64,000 nucleotides of DNA from Phenylobacterium sp. Root700 (GTDB lineage Bacteria; Pseudomonadota; Alphaproteobacteria; Caulobacterales; Caulobacteraceae), in NCBI RefSeq assembly GCF_001429025.1, contig NZ_LMHT01000030.1:75424-139423 (forward strand), written 5' to 3'. Position numbers and translations under genes: made by a program. The notes under the pieces were generated by a model. It was given only the letters and a program-made list of their open reading frames with translations, was not told where the DNA came from and ran no database searches. Within the stretch, counting starts at the first letter, position 1. Each line of letters opens with the position of its first letter. Positions 53,136 to 61,094 of the stretch are shown here, piece after piece.

Positions 53136-53681
53136 ATGTCCGAAGACAAGGCCAAGAGAACCACAGTTTCCCGCCGGTCGATGATCGGTGCAGCAGCAGC
53201 CGCGCCCGTCCTGGCCAATGCCGGCGGTGTCGCGAAGGCAGCCAGCCTCACCGACCGCTGCGGGACGTTCGTCGCCATCGACATTCGCATCCGCCGCCTG
53301 CTCATGCGCTGGGGTGACCTGGAAAGCGACGCGGCGAAGAACCAAAACTGGTTCAAGCTCTCGCGACGGGAGCAATTGGAGCTGCCCCAAGGTGCGGAAA
53401 TGGCTCGCATCGACAAGATCCTCCCCGGCCTGTTTCGTGAGCGGCGGAAGCTGCTGGAAGCGTTACCCCGGTCAGCGGCCACCGATCCGACCGCCGCAGC
53501 TGCCAAGATCGCGGCGGCGGCTAAGGCCATCGACCCCGAGGACCACGAAGAGGTCCATTTCCTCCTCAGCGGCACGGCCCGCGACATGGCCGCCATGCGC
53601 TGTCCTGGCTGTCACCAGCCGCTGGTCACGGAGACCTGGATCGAATGGTCAACGCGGGTCGATCAGGGCGGAAAGGTCTGA
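53136..53681 (+). CDS. Hypothetical protein with twin-arginine-type N-terminus
   Basis: 181 residues. The N-terminus TVSRRSMIGAAAAAPVLANA is a twin-Arg signal (S-R-R-S-M-I) followed by a hydrophobic stretch. The mature part is helical and charged (IRIRRLLMRWGDLESDAAKN, KILPGLFRERRKLLEAL) and ends with CPGCHQPLVTETWIEW, a Cys pair. I do not recognise the family; similar lone proteins occur in mobile regions of Caulobacterales. A secreted or membrane-attached role is only suggested by the signal. Confidence 0.7.
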   Translation: MSEDKAKRTTVSRRSMIGAAAAAPVLANAGGVAKAASLTDRCGTFVAIDIRIRRLLMRWGDLESDAAKNQNWFKLSRREQLELPQGAEMARIDKILPGLFRERRKLLEALPRSAATDPTAAAAKIAAAAKAIDPEDHEEVHFLLSGTARDMAAMRCPGCHQPLVTETWIEWSTRVDQGGKV

Positions 53682-53771
53682 AAGGGTGTCTGGGCGCGGC
53701 TTAAGGGTGATTGAGGCCTTGCGGGTCTGGATCAAGGCTTGGCGTTCCGCTTCGCACGGAACGCTTTGGCC

Positions 53772-54158
53772 ATGCCCAGTGAACCTCGCCCGGCGCCGGA
53801 ACGTCGCCGCCCAGCCGATCAGGGCAGCGCGCTCTACGCTGTAGGTACAGTTTCGTCCCCTCAAGGCACCGTTTCGCCCCGAGCCTCCTTGCGGGCCGGC
53901 CAGGCTCCACCGCAGAAGCGCAACACCCCCATCACCGTCACCGACGACTGGCCCGACGCCGTCCCTGTGACGGACCACGAAGCCCGGATCATCGAAGCCT
54001 TCTTCGCCGACGTGCTCGACGACTTGTTCGGTGGCGTCGACGGCAAGAGCGGCGTCATGCGCGCGATCCGGTGTGGCACGAGCAAGGGCTGTTTGGGATG
54101 TGGCAGCGCGAACGGGTCTGGGAGTTTGGCCGATGAGAGACAGCCGCTATGCCGATAG
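53772..54158 (+). CDS. Hypothetical protein of mobile regions
   Basis: 128 residues from the ATG at 53772; the frame is also open from 53739. The part ITVTDDWPDAVPVTDHEARI followed by IEAFFADVLDDLFGG reads as true protein, with an acidic helical end. The N-terminal third is Pro/Arg-rich and the last ~25 residues may be beyond the natural end, since the composition becomes Gly/Ser/Cys-rich. Possibly frameshifted near its 3' end. Confidence 0.45.
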   Translation: MPSEPRPAPERRRPADQGSALYAVGTVSSPQGTVSPRASLRAGQAPPQKRNTPITVTDDWPDAVPVTDHEARIIEAFFADVLDDLFGGVDGKSGVMRAIRCGTSKGCLGCGSANGSGSLADERQPLCR

Positions 54159-54318
54159 GAAGACGGCGACGGCATAGCGGTGGCGCGGCTGACGCCGACG
54201 CGCCCGAGGCATAGCGGTGGGTTCCTCGTAAATCCAACTGCCGCAGTCAGTCCGGTCTCATGCACCGGAACGCCTGACCTTCAGCGCCCTGCGCCTCGCG
54301 GCGTGGGGCGCAGATGCG

Positions 54319-54747
54319 CTAGCGCAGCAGCTTCGCCTTTTGGGAGGCAAACTCTTGCTCGGTGAGAATCCCCTGGTCTCGAAGACTGACGAGCTTGACC
54401 AATTCATCTGCAATCGACACGGAAGCTTGCGGCGCAGTCGCCGCTGCCATCTTCGCGTGGATGAGGTCTCTTAGCTCACGAAATTTGTCCGCGGGCTTGT
54501 CGAACTCGATGGCGTTCTCGTCCTGAAGCGGGTCTCGGGCCTCGATTGCTCCCTTGATACTGAACTGGAGGTAGCCGACTAGCCAGCCAGGCTCGCGAAA
54601 TTGGACCGAGGTGATGCTGCCGTAAGGGATACGCTTGTCGCCTTTGAACCCGTGATACATCGTTCGGTAGCTAAGCGTAATCGCGTCATCTTCCACCAGC
54701 ACAGCCTTAGATCTGCCCTTTAACGTCTCCCCGATCAGCGTGTTCAT
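54319..54747 (-). CDS. PH-like/SHOCT domain protein
   Basis: 142 residues. Residues 1-85 read as a bacterial PH-like domain (VLVEDDAITLSYRTMYHGF, IPYGSITSVQFREPGW, LQFSIKGAIEARDPLQD); the C-terminal IADELVKLVSLRDQGILTEQ continues as EFASQKAKLL, the SHOCT motif that often mediates oligomerisation or membrane contact. It lies 32 bp downstream of the zinc-ribbon gene on the same strand, so is probably in one operon with it. Function unknown. Confidence 0.8.
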   Translation of the reverse strand: MNTLIGETLKGRSKAVLVEDDAITLSYRTMYHGFKGDKRIPYGSITSVQFREPGWLVGYLQFSIKGAIEARDPLQDENAIEFDKPADKFRELRDLIHAKMAAATAPQASVSIADELVKLVSLRDQGILTEQEFASQKAKLLR

Positions 54748-54779
54748 AGGCTCCCCCCTTCGCCGTTTGCGTAACGGCG

Positions 54780-55265
54780 CTACGCGCCCCAGATCGCCTT
54801 CTTCGCTGTCTCACTCAGCACATCTATCACGATGTCGCGCACCCCTGAGGCGACGCCGCCCCCCACCTTCGCCATAACCTTTTTGAAGCGAAGTGAAGCG
54901 ATTTGGGTCTTGGGGCTGTCCTTGGTCATCTCGTTCAAGTCCGACCGGAACTGCGCCACCTCCTCAGATGACAGGTCGCCGCCGACCTCAACCAGCTCCA
55001 CGGCGGCGGCGACTTTACGTTCCGTCCATGGGAATGGCTTGCCGCAGGCATGGCAGAAGGCAGGCGGCTCATATTCGCGCCCAATCGAGAGAACCCCTTC
55101 GACGTAGTAGTACCCTCGGATTGAAGCATTGCAGCCCGGGCACGCCGTTGTCGTCGCCTCACCGCACTTGGAGCAAAACTCCTCGCGAAGTTCGCGATAC
55201 TGATCGGCTGAACTTGTGGCGACATGTCCATTCGGACAGACCTGCGCGACTCGGTAGGTGCCCAT
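54780..55265 (-). CDS. DUF2321 zinc-ribbon protein
   Basis: 161 residues. Three Cys pairs give zinc ribbons: CPNGH, FCSKCGEATTTACPGC and FCHACGKPFPW. The start (YRVAQVCPNGHVATSS) and the middle (REYEPPAFCHACGKPFPWTE) match DUF2321 proteins. A helical C-terminus (LSSEEVAQFRSDLNEMTKD, VRDIVIDVLSETAKKAIW) follows. In genomes the family is often found beside stress or defence genes. It is upstream of the SHOCT protein. Confidence 0.8.
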   Translation of the reverse strand: MGTYRVAQVCPNGHVATSSADQYRELREEFCSKCGEATTTACPGCNASIRGYYYVEGVLSIGREYEPPAFCHACGKPFPWTERKVAAAVELVEVGGDLSSEEVAQFRSDLNEMTKDSPKTQIASLRFKKVMAKVGGGVASGVRDIVIDVLSETAKKAIWGA

Positions 55266-55428
55266 TCTCTCCTCCGTGCCGCTTCACAATGCGCGAAATG
55301 AAGGAGTTTCCTAGCCCTGCGCAGCCGCTGGCAGCACAGTCCGGCTAGCATACCGCTAGCACGCTCCAGCCGAGGGAGTGCGTGGCACCCGCATCGCCTC
55401 GGCAACATATTGTAAAAGAAGGAAAAAT

Positions 55429-55528
55429 TGGCGCGCCGACTCGGAAGGCGCCGAGAACTACATGTTCGCCACAGCCCTCTGACCTGCGATAGCCGAGCGC
55501 ATCTCTGCCTGTCGCGTCCGCTTGGGAC
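55429..55528. repeat. ~100-bp dispersed repeat, copy B
   Basis: Starts TGGCGCGCCGACTCGGAAGG and follows copy A (42581-42680) closely to CTGCCTGTCGCGTCCG. Together the two copies bracket 12.8 kb of accessory genes in the same orientation. Confidence 0.75.
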
Positions 55529-55712
55529 CAAAAGCGGTCGTTGGCCTCAAGCCTGACAACAGACATTCCGCGTCACCAATGCCCTTTGATTACTAGGCGC
55601 TCCCCCGGGGCTTCTGAACTGCGGCCATACGCGTGGTTGGGGATCTGTCGTCGTTCGCGGACGCGCCCGTCCGCCTAGCGACACGTCCTGTTCAGTCCAC
55701 GAGGACAGCTTC

Positions 55713-55742
55713 ATGGACTGAAATGGAGTGTTATATGGACTG
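55713..55742 (+). repeat. Three iteron-like ATGGA(C/G)TG words
   Basis: ATGGACTG (55713), ATGGAGTG (55723) and ATGGACTG (55735), ten and twelve bases apart; an inverted partial copy CAGTCCA lies at 55693. They precede the Rep-like gene by ~280 bp, where iterons or operators of such proteins commonly sit. Confidence 0.4.
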
Positions 55743-55762
55743 CCATCCACCACGCCATACAG

Positions 55763-55792
55763 TTGACATTGCTCGTGTTTTTCAAGAACTAT
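55763..55792 (+). promoter_or_regulatory. Candidate sigma-70-type promoter
   Basis: TTGACA (55763-55768) and AACTAT (55787-55792) with an 18-bp spacer, in an AT-rich pocket upstream of the small membrane protein gene. The -10 is a weak match. Confidence 0.4.
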
Positions 55793-55874
55793 GCACAACT
55801 GGCTTTGAACTGTATCTAGATATAGACCTGAGAAGAGGCGATTTTTGAAGCTCAATAGCTTCGGAATTTTCGCC

Positions 55875-56018
55875 ATGAACCAAGTCGACCAAGTCGCCCG
55901 AACGCTGGGTGACCTCTCTGCCGAGACCCTCGTGCTCTTCATCGGACTGGGGGCTCTCGGCGTTGCGGCATTCGCCATCTATGCGGTGCTGACCATCGCG
56001 CGACGGGGGAAGGATTGA
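55875..56018 (+). CDS. Small single-pass membrane protein
   Basis: 47 residues from the ATG at 55875: a short amphipathic head (MNQVDQVARTLGDLSAETLV) and one membrane helix (LFIGLGALGVAAFAIYAVL) with a basic tail (ARRGKD). Its TGA overlaps the next ATG (TGATG), so it is translationally coupled with the winged-helix protein. A hairpin precedes its start by 12 bp. Too short for family assignment. Confidence 0.6.
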   Translation: MNQVDQVARTLGDLSAETLVLFIGLGALGVAAFAIYAVLTIARRGKD

Positions 56019-56728
56019 TGAGCAAGCCCCGGAAACCGGAGTGGATCCGGCTACCCACGGCCTGGATCGAAGCCCGAGGTTTGCGCGTCATTCGCTGGAA
56101 CGAGCGCGGGGCGGACAATGTCGCGGGGCTAATGTTGCTGATCGCAATCGCCCACCGGATGGATCAGACCACCGGCAGCGGACGGGTGACCTACGATGAC
56201 CTGCAAGCCGCCACCGGCCTGAGCCGCACGCTTATCTCGGGCGGCTTGCAGATGCTCACCGACGCTGAGCTCGTAGATCGGGTAAGCAAGAGCGTCATCT
56301 CGCTGGCCGCGTTTGAGCCGAACGCCAACTACGCCAAGCTGCCCGTGAAAAAGCTCTACGATGGCGAGGAAGTTGTCGCCTTCCGCGATTTCACCTTGCG
56401 CAACCGCGCTGAGCTCGACGCCCTGAAACTCTATCTGCTGTTCGCATCGCGACGTGATCGAAGCGCCAACGTCGCCAATCTGAGCTACGACAAGATCGAG
56501 ACCTACGCCGGCCTGGATCGGACGCGGATCAAGCGCGCGATCGACCTGTTGGTGGTGCGCAATCTAGTTCGCGTGGACCAGCGACCGAGCCGCGTGAGCG
56601 AGCTGGGTATGTCCCACGGCTATCGCCTCACCGGGCTGGATGATTATGTCCACGCCGGGACCCGGGGGCGGTCCGAAGACGGCGCATTCCTCGACCAAGA
56701 CTTCGCCCTAGCGGACACGGTGTTTTGA
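56018..56728 (+). CDS. Winged-helix protein, possibly replication-initiator-like
   Basis: 236 residues. Two predicted winged-helix units: VTYDDLQAATGLSRTLISGG with LQMLTDAELVDR, and LSYDKIETYAGLDRTRIKRA with IDLLVVRNLVRVD. The arrangement (NVAGLMLLIAIAHRMD at the start of the first, ALKLYLLFASRRD before the second) recalls plasmid Rep or helix-turn-helix proteins of conjugative or phage elements. I cannot tell a replication initiator from a transcription factor; iteron-like words upstream favour the first. Its gene overlaps a small membrane-protein gene. Confidence 0.65.
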   Translation: MSKPRKPEWIRLPTAWIEARGLRVIRWNERGADNVAGLMLLIAIAHRMDQTTGSGRVTYDDLQAATGLSRTLISGGLQMLTDAELVDRVSKSVISLAAFEPNANYAKLPVKKLYDGEEVVAFRDFTLRNRAELDALKLYLLFASRRDRSANVANLSYDKIETYAGLDRTRIKRAIDLLVVRNLVRVDQRPSRVSELGMSHGYRLTGLDDYVHAGTRGRSEDGAFLDQDFALADTVF

Positions 56729-56958
56729 ATCCCTGGATGTCCGCAGCGGTATCCGCCGGGACGGTCGCCTCAGCTGCGAAAGCCGAGGGCGCGCCGGTCA
56801 AATGAGTCCGCCATGCTCAACTGACTGTGCGGATTCGTGCCGACTTGAACCGCTGCTCGCGACGGCAGCGCCACGCTTAGCGTAGAGACCGCGCCAGTCG
56901 CGACTGGTCCAGGGGAAGATGATCTCCGGACCGTGAAGCGCCGAAGCGCCGTAGATGC

Positions 56959-57600
56959 CTATTGCCCGTGCAGGTACTCCGCGAAGTCCTCACTTAGGTT
57001 CCACCGGGGCACGTCGTTCCGACGCACATCGTAGACCGCGCCGTAGTGCTCACAGATTTGGAGCTTGGCGAGCAGCTCGTCGTGGTCCTCGTGGAAATAG
57101 GAGAAGAACGGAATTGGACCGGGGTTGTAAATCACACGCTTGGAGAGGGCGATGATCTCCCTCGTGAAGGGTTTCGAACGGAGGTCAGTCCGCATCTCTT
57201 CGATGAGTTCCGGCATCTTCGCCTCCAAGGCCGCGAAGTCCCGGCCCTTTCGAACCACGTAGCCTCGAAGCTCTACCGCTGCTGCGGCCTCGGCAAAAGT
57301 CTTCCACTCGATGAGATCGGCGACATCGTAGGCGGAGTCGTCCGCATCGACGAGGCGGCTACATTGCTGGCAAAGCCAAATGCCATTCTCGACCGCTCGC
57401 CGACCTTCGTTCGTCAGGTGGTCGTTGAAACGCGGTCCGCCCAGCGAAGCGGCGGTGATGTGTGCGGCCACGCCGAGGCTTACGGTTCCGCCGTCCGCTC
57501 CCGGACCACTCGTCGGTTTGCGGCAGTCTGGGTTTGAGCACCGAAACCCCACCCGCTTAGCCAAACGCTGAACTGTCGCCTGCGTGAAATCATCCCTCAT
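56959..57600 (-). CDS. HNH endonuclease
   Basis: 213 residues. VGFRCSNPDCRKPTSGPG (first Cys pair), VAAHITAASLGGPRFND (catalytic His region) and NGIWLCQQCSRLVDADD (second Cys pair) form a treble-clef HNH domain in residues ~10-110. The other half is unrecognised (LIEEMRTDLRSKPFTREIIA, PGPIPFFSYFHEDHDELLA) and may be a partner or target-recognition region. Such HNH proteins are frequent in defence islands. It stands alone. Confidence 0.8.
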   Translation of the reverse strand: MRDDFTQATVQRLAKRVGFRCSNPDCRKPTSGPGADGGTVSLGVAAHITAASLGGPRFNDHLTNEGRRAVENGIWLCQQCSRLVDADDSAYDVADLIEWKTFAEAAAAVELRGYVVRKGRDFAALEAKMPELIEEMRTDLRSKPFTREIIALSKRVIYNPGPIPFFSYFHEDHDELLAKLQICEHYGAVYDVRRNDVPRWNLSEDFAEYLHGQ

Positions 57601-57956
57601 CGAACTTGTGTAGCCAGAAAGGCGTCGGTGCCCAAGGGGCTCTAGCGGGCGTCCGCGACGGGTCGCGAGCGGTCATTTGCCCAGACCCGAAACCGGACGT
57701 TCCCACCGCCCCGCCCCGCCCCGGTTAAGCGTGCCTCTCGGATAGCGTAGCGCAGATTGGCGGAGGTGCGCTGATACTTATGCCGCCGAGAACTTTGGAT
57801 GGCGTTGGCGATTTGAACCGCAACACCAGCACCAGCGACGACCATCAGCAGGTGCCAGAGAAGGCGGCTGGGAAAATTTGGAAAGTGCGGAGGGTCCGGC
57901 AGCATCTGCGAGAGAGACCTGATGACACAACATATTTGTTGTGACAATATACGACC
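57601..57956. other. Intergenic stretch with repeat and operator
   Basis: Contains a GC-rich stretch with GTCGCGAGCGGTCATTTGCC (57661 on), of the AGCGG-type intergenic repeats, and an AT-rich promoter region before the XRE-ImmA gene. An 87-residue minus-strand frame with one hydrophobic helix (57642-57905) is possible but its C-terminus is only the repeat translated, so I do not call it. Confidence 0.45.
57926..57943. promoter_or_regulatory. Perfect dyad CACAAC-N6-GTTGTG, operator of the XRE-ImmA gene
   Basis: Six-base arms 57926-57931 and 57938-57943 with spacer ATATTT, followed by the -10-like CAATAT. It ends 13 bp before the ATG at 57957, so a bound protein would block the promoter. Autoregulation by the XRE domain of the encoded protein is inference. 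Confidence 0.6.
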
Positions 57957-59237
57957 ATGTTCGAGTTCAACGACATTTTTAATGAGAGAGACGCACGACG
58001 CGCCAAAGGCACGCTTGAGAAGGCGCGCGAAATTGCTTCGCCCGCAGCGTCGCTGAACGCGACGCGGGCAGGTCTGTCCCCGCTGATCGCGGAGAAGCAT
58101 CGCCGGGCGATCTCCGGAATCGTGACTGAGCTATCAGCTGCCCTCGATCGATATGAAGCCGCCAAGAATGGCGATTCCGCAGCCCTCCTGGATCAGTACC
58201 GTGGAGACCCAGGCATAGCCCTCGTTGTCGCCAGAATTGCACGTGGTTGGTCGCAAGCTGCGCTCGCCGAGAAGCTGAGCCTCAGAGAGCAACAGATCCA
58301 GCGCTACGAAGCTGAGCGCTACCGAACCATAGGCCTAGCGAACTACAGGAAAATCGCGAACCTTCTTGGCGTGGAGCTTAGGGCCTCCATCAAGGAAGCG
58401 GCGGCACCCAACTTCGCCCAGGTCCACTACACTCCGCAGGCGGATAAAAAGACGATCAGTCGCATAGCTGAACACGCCCGGACCAATTGGTGGACTGATC
58501 GCGACGTGTCCGAGGACACAATCGTCGAGTTTACCAGAGCGAGCATTTCCAAGCTTGGCCAACCTGCCCTGCTTAGAACTGGAATGACCCCCAATAACAT
58601 CTCTCAGGACTTCCTCCTGGCAGCGTGGAGGGGACGGATTATTGAACGAGCAGAAACCGCCACCGCTCAAGCGACGCCTGCCTTTAACATCTTGGACATT
58701 AGCTGGATCGGTGACCTCACGCGGCTAAGCGCATCTGACGACGGCCCCGCACTGGCGGCCAGGCTCTTAGGCGAAAGGGGCATCCTCTTCATATATGAAC
58801 CAGCAATCCAGGGGCTTCGTCTGGACGGCGCGGCGATGCTTGTTTCCGGCAATCCGGTTGTTGCCATGACTTTGCGGCATGACCGTATCGACAATTTCTG
58901 GTTCACCCTACTTCACGAACTGGCTCACATTTACCTGCATTTTCGCATGGGGTTGGCCATCGGTTTCTACGACGACTTGGAAACTGTAGAGTCAGACGAG
59001 ATAGAATCAGAGGCCGATGAGTTTGCCTCAGAGGCTCTGGTGCCGAACATGATGTGGCGAACGTCGGCGGCACGAATTGCCAAAGACCCAGCGCCTATCG
59101 AGAAGTTTGCGGCGCAACTTGGAATTCACCCGGCCATTATCTTCGGTCGGGTTCGTATGGAGAGAAAGAACTACAGTATTTTTTCAGATAAAGTCGGGGC
59201 GGGAAGAGTTCGTAGTCAATTCGTCAAAGAGGCGTGA
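57957..59237 (+). CDS. XRE helix-turn-helix plus ImmA/IrrE metallopeptidase
   Basis: 426 residues. Residues 85-145 are an XRE domain (VVARIARGWSQAALAEKLSL, QIQRYEAERYRTIGLANY). Residues ~265-420 are an ImmA/IrrE peptidase with HELAH (320-324) in FWFTLLHELAHIYLHF and EIESEADEFASEALVP. An extra helical N-domain (residues 1-80) is unusual. It shares the RHDR-DNFWFTL-HE-AH block with the protein at 49137. Members cleave or remove repressors in response to damage. It is followed 9 bp later by the Beta-family gene. Confidence 0.85.
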   Translation: MFEFNDIFNERDARRAKGTLEKAREIASPAASLNATRAGLSPLIAEKHRRAISGIVTELSAALDRYEAAKNGDSAALLDQYRGDPGIALVVARIARGWSQAALAEKLSLREQQIQRYEAERYRTIGLANYRKIANLLGVELRASIKEAAAPNFAQVHYTPQADKKTISRIAEHARTNWWTDRDVSEDTIVEFTRASISKLGQPALLRTGMTPNNISQDFLLAAWRGRIIERAETATAQATPAFNILDISWIGDLTRLSASDDGPALAARLLGERGILFIYEPAIQGLRLDGAAMLVSGNPVVAMTLRHDRIDNFWFTLLHELAHIYLHFRMGLAIGFYDDLETVESDEIESEADEFASEALVPNMMWRTSAARIAKDPAPIEKFAAQLGIHPAIIFGRVRMERKNYSIFSDKVGAGRVRSQFVKEA

Positions 59238-59246
59238 AGAACGAAC

Positions 59247-60386
59247 ATGTATACCATCGGCCATCAATCATATGCGCCCGTGCTGAGGCTGAAGCAGGGC
59301 GAGTATCTTGCTTTGGCCGATCTACGGCCCGACGTGGCGGGGCACGTCATTCCGCATCTAATCCCGCCACCACCCAAGGAGCGCGATCCCGAAAAAGGGC
59401 GACCGCTTACACCCGAGGAAATGGTCTACGAGACCGGTCGGCGCGTTGCCATGTACTGGCCGTATCGGCCGTGCTTCCTCGATCCCCGCTTCCTGTTTAC
59501 CGCCCTTGGCGTGGAAGGGTCGGCCGGATGGCTCGGCCGCCTCTTCAAAGTTGCGACCGAGAGCGGCGGGCGCCCCGTTCCCGTCTTCACGCTGGAAGAC
59601 TATGAGGGAGATCGGTTCTCCGGTATCGGAGCCGTAATCGACGGTGCCGGAGTTGGAGTGGGAATTCGTCTCACGCTGACCGACTTGGTCGACATCAATC
59701 TTCGAGATCGCCTTCACCAGGTCCTGCTTAAGCGGATCCGCGTGAAGCCCGACAGCTGCACGCTTATCCTCGACATGACGGAAGCGGACCTGTCGCTGCC
59801 CGACACGGACGAGCTTCTGGCCGCCTTTCACATGCAGGTCATGGAAGTGGGCCTTTGGCACAGTGTCATTTTCCAAGGCACGAGCTATCCCGAAAAGAAC
59901 CCAGCTCCGGCCGGAGGACGCATCGAGGTGCCCCGCCTGGAATGGGTGACTTGGAAAAACGCCGCCCTTTCGGACCCGATCGTCAGGCGCGGCCTGCTGT
60001 TTGGTGACTTTGCCGCCGACAGCGCGAAGTTCAACTTCGGCAAGGGCGGCAGAACGATCCCCCACTATCGGTATGCGGGCCCGAGCAATTGGACCGTTGT
60101 TCGTGCGGCGAAGGATGTGCCGTTAAGGGTTGCCATGCCGGCGCTCGCCCGCTCAATCGTCGAGAGCGACATATTCGCCGGCCGAGGCTTCTCGATTGCC
60201 GACCGCATGCTGCAGGACACCGCCCTGGAACTGAGTGGGCCTGGAAACGCGACTACCTGGCGGCGGATCAACATCGGACATCACATCACCCGCGTTGTGA
60301 CCGACCTGGGGTCCACGCTCGACTTCGCGATCACCGCGCACGTCGAGGAAGCACCTGCTCATCAGGGATCCTTGTTTGGGATTTAG
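59247..60386 (+). CDS. Beta-family protein (T4 beta protein-like)
   Basis: 379 residues. YAPVLRLKQGEYLALADLRP at the start, FRPDPRFLFTA-like PCFLDPRFLF, VGIRLTLTDLVDINLRDRLH, CTLILDMTEADL and the late RGFSIADRMLQDTALELSGP fit the Beta protein family (PF14350), named after a T4 protein and of unknown function. It occurs with XRE/ImmA regulators in many bacteria. The ImmA protein may control it as target or partner. No membrane segment is seen. Confidence 0.75.
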   Translation: MYTIGHQSYAPVLRLKQGEYLALADLRPDVAGHVIPHLIPPPPKERDPEKGRPLTPEEMVYETGRRVAMYWPYRPCFLDPRFLFTALGVEGSAGWLGRLFKVATESGGRPVPVFTLEDYEGDRFSGIGAVIDGAGVGVGIRLTLTDLVDINLRDRLHQVLLKRIRVKPDSCTLILDMTEADLSLPDTDELLAAFHMQVMEVGLWHSVIFQGTSYPEKNPAPAGGRIEVPRLEWVTWKNAALSDPIVRRGLLFGDFAADSAKFNFGKGGRTIPHYRYAGPSNWTVVRAAKDVPLRVAMPALARSIVESDIFAGRGFSIADRMLQDTALELSGPGNATTWRRINIGHHITRVVTDLGSTLDFAITAHVEEAPAHQGSLFGI

Positions 60387-60428
60387 TCCGCGACGGAACT
60401 TCTAAGGCCCTCGACTCTGGTCTAGCAG

Positions 60429-61094
60429 CTAAGTCCCGCAGGCCTGTAAATAGAGCTGCTGATGCTCAACGCCGGATATCGTTCTAAACAGCTTCGGAGA
60501 GACGACGCTCAAATCGGCGCACAGATTGCGGAATGGCGTATTATAAAATGCTCTCAGAATAAAACTTACGAATGCATGAGGCGTGAGCGGAGCCGATACA
60601 GGTATCCTGCAATTTTTGTATTGCCCGATCGTCAGGTGACACATTGGATGCTCGCCCTCGACGAAGCTTTCCTTATCAAAATCGAACCTCAAAGGCGTCG
60701 TCACAATATTTAACGGCGTGATATCCGCGTACAGCTCGTCGGTGTCGTATATTTCCGCATTATTTTGGTATTCCAGAAGGTCTGGTGACGGAAAAAATGC
60801 GAGTCTGTGCTTTACAAGCTCCCCGGTGCGAAAAGTGTACAATATCTGAAGCAATCCACCGTCTATGAAGCGCATACTGAAGGCGCGCTCATCGGCAATG
60901 ACTTTATAGGCGTCCGAGTAGGGAACATTTTTTAGCGTAATGGCGAGGTTGTTAGTATTCGACATGCCTACGGTGATTGCGCCATCAGTATGCATGACTT
61001 GGGCTGGAAAATTCTGATCCGTGCAGATGCCCACTGCTATAAGTTCAGCAGTAAGCTTCTGCGTCTCGATAAGCAGGACGTCAGGCGTCGCCAT
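60429..61094 (-). CDS. DUF2290 domain-containing protein
   Basis: 221 residues. AVGICTDQNFPAQVMHTDGA at the N-terminus and HPMCHLTIGQYKNCRIPVSA with LTPHAFVSFILRAFYNT at the C-terminus fit DUF2290, which in bacteria is nearly always next to a helicase gene of the kind found here. No nuclease motif is obvious. The start overlaps the helicase stop by 14 bp, so the pair is translationally linked. Confidence 0.8.
   Translation of the reverse strand: MATPDVLLIETQKLTAELIAVGICTDQNFPAQVMHTDGAITVGMSNTNNLAITLKNVPYSDAYKVIADERAFSMRFIDGGLLQILYTFRTGELVKHRLAFFPSPDLLEYQNNAEIYDTDELYADITPLNIVTTPLRFDFDKESFVEGEHPMCHLTIGQYKNCRIPVSAPLTPHAFVSFILRAFYNTPFRNLCADLSVVSPKLFRTISGVEHQQLYLQACGT

Larger units (their letters stand above)
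55266..55874. other. Non-coding stretch with repeat copy B and a regulatory-rich leader
   Basis: No convincing gene. It includes the second copy of the ~100-bp repeat (55429-55528) with AGCGGTCGTTGG-type sequence after it, three ATGGACTG-like words (55713-55742), a TTGACA box (55763-55768), the palindrome TATCTAGATA (55813-55822) and a hairpin GAAGCT-CAAT-AGCTTC (55847-55862). Confidence 0.55.
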
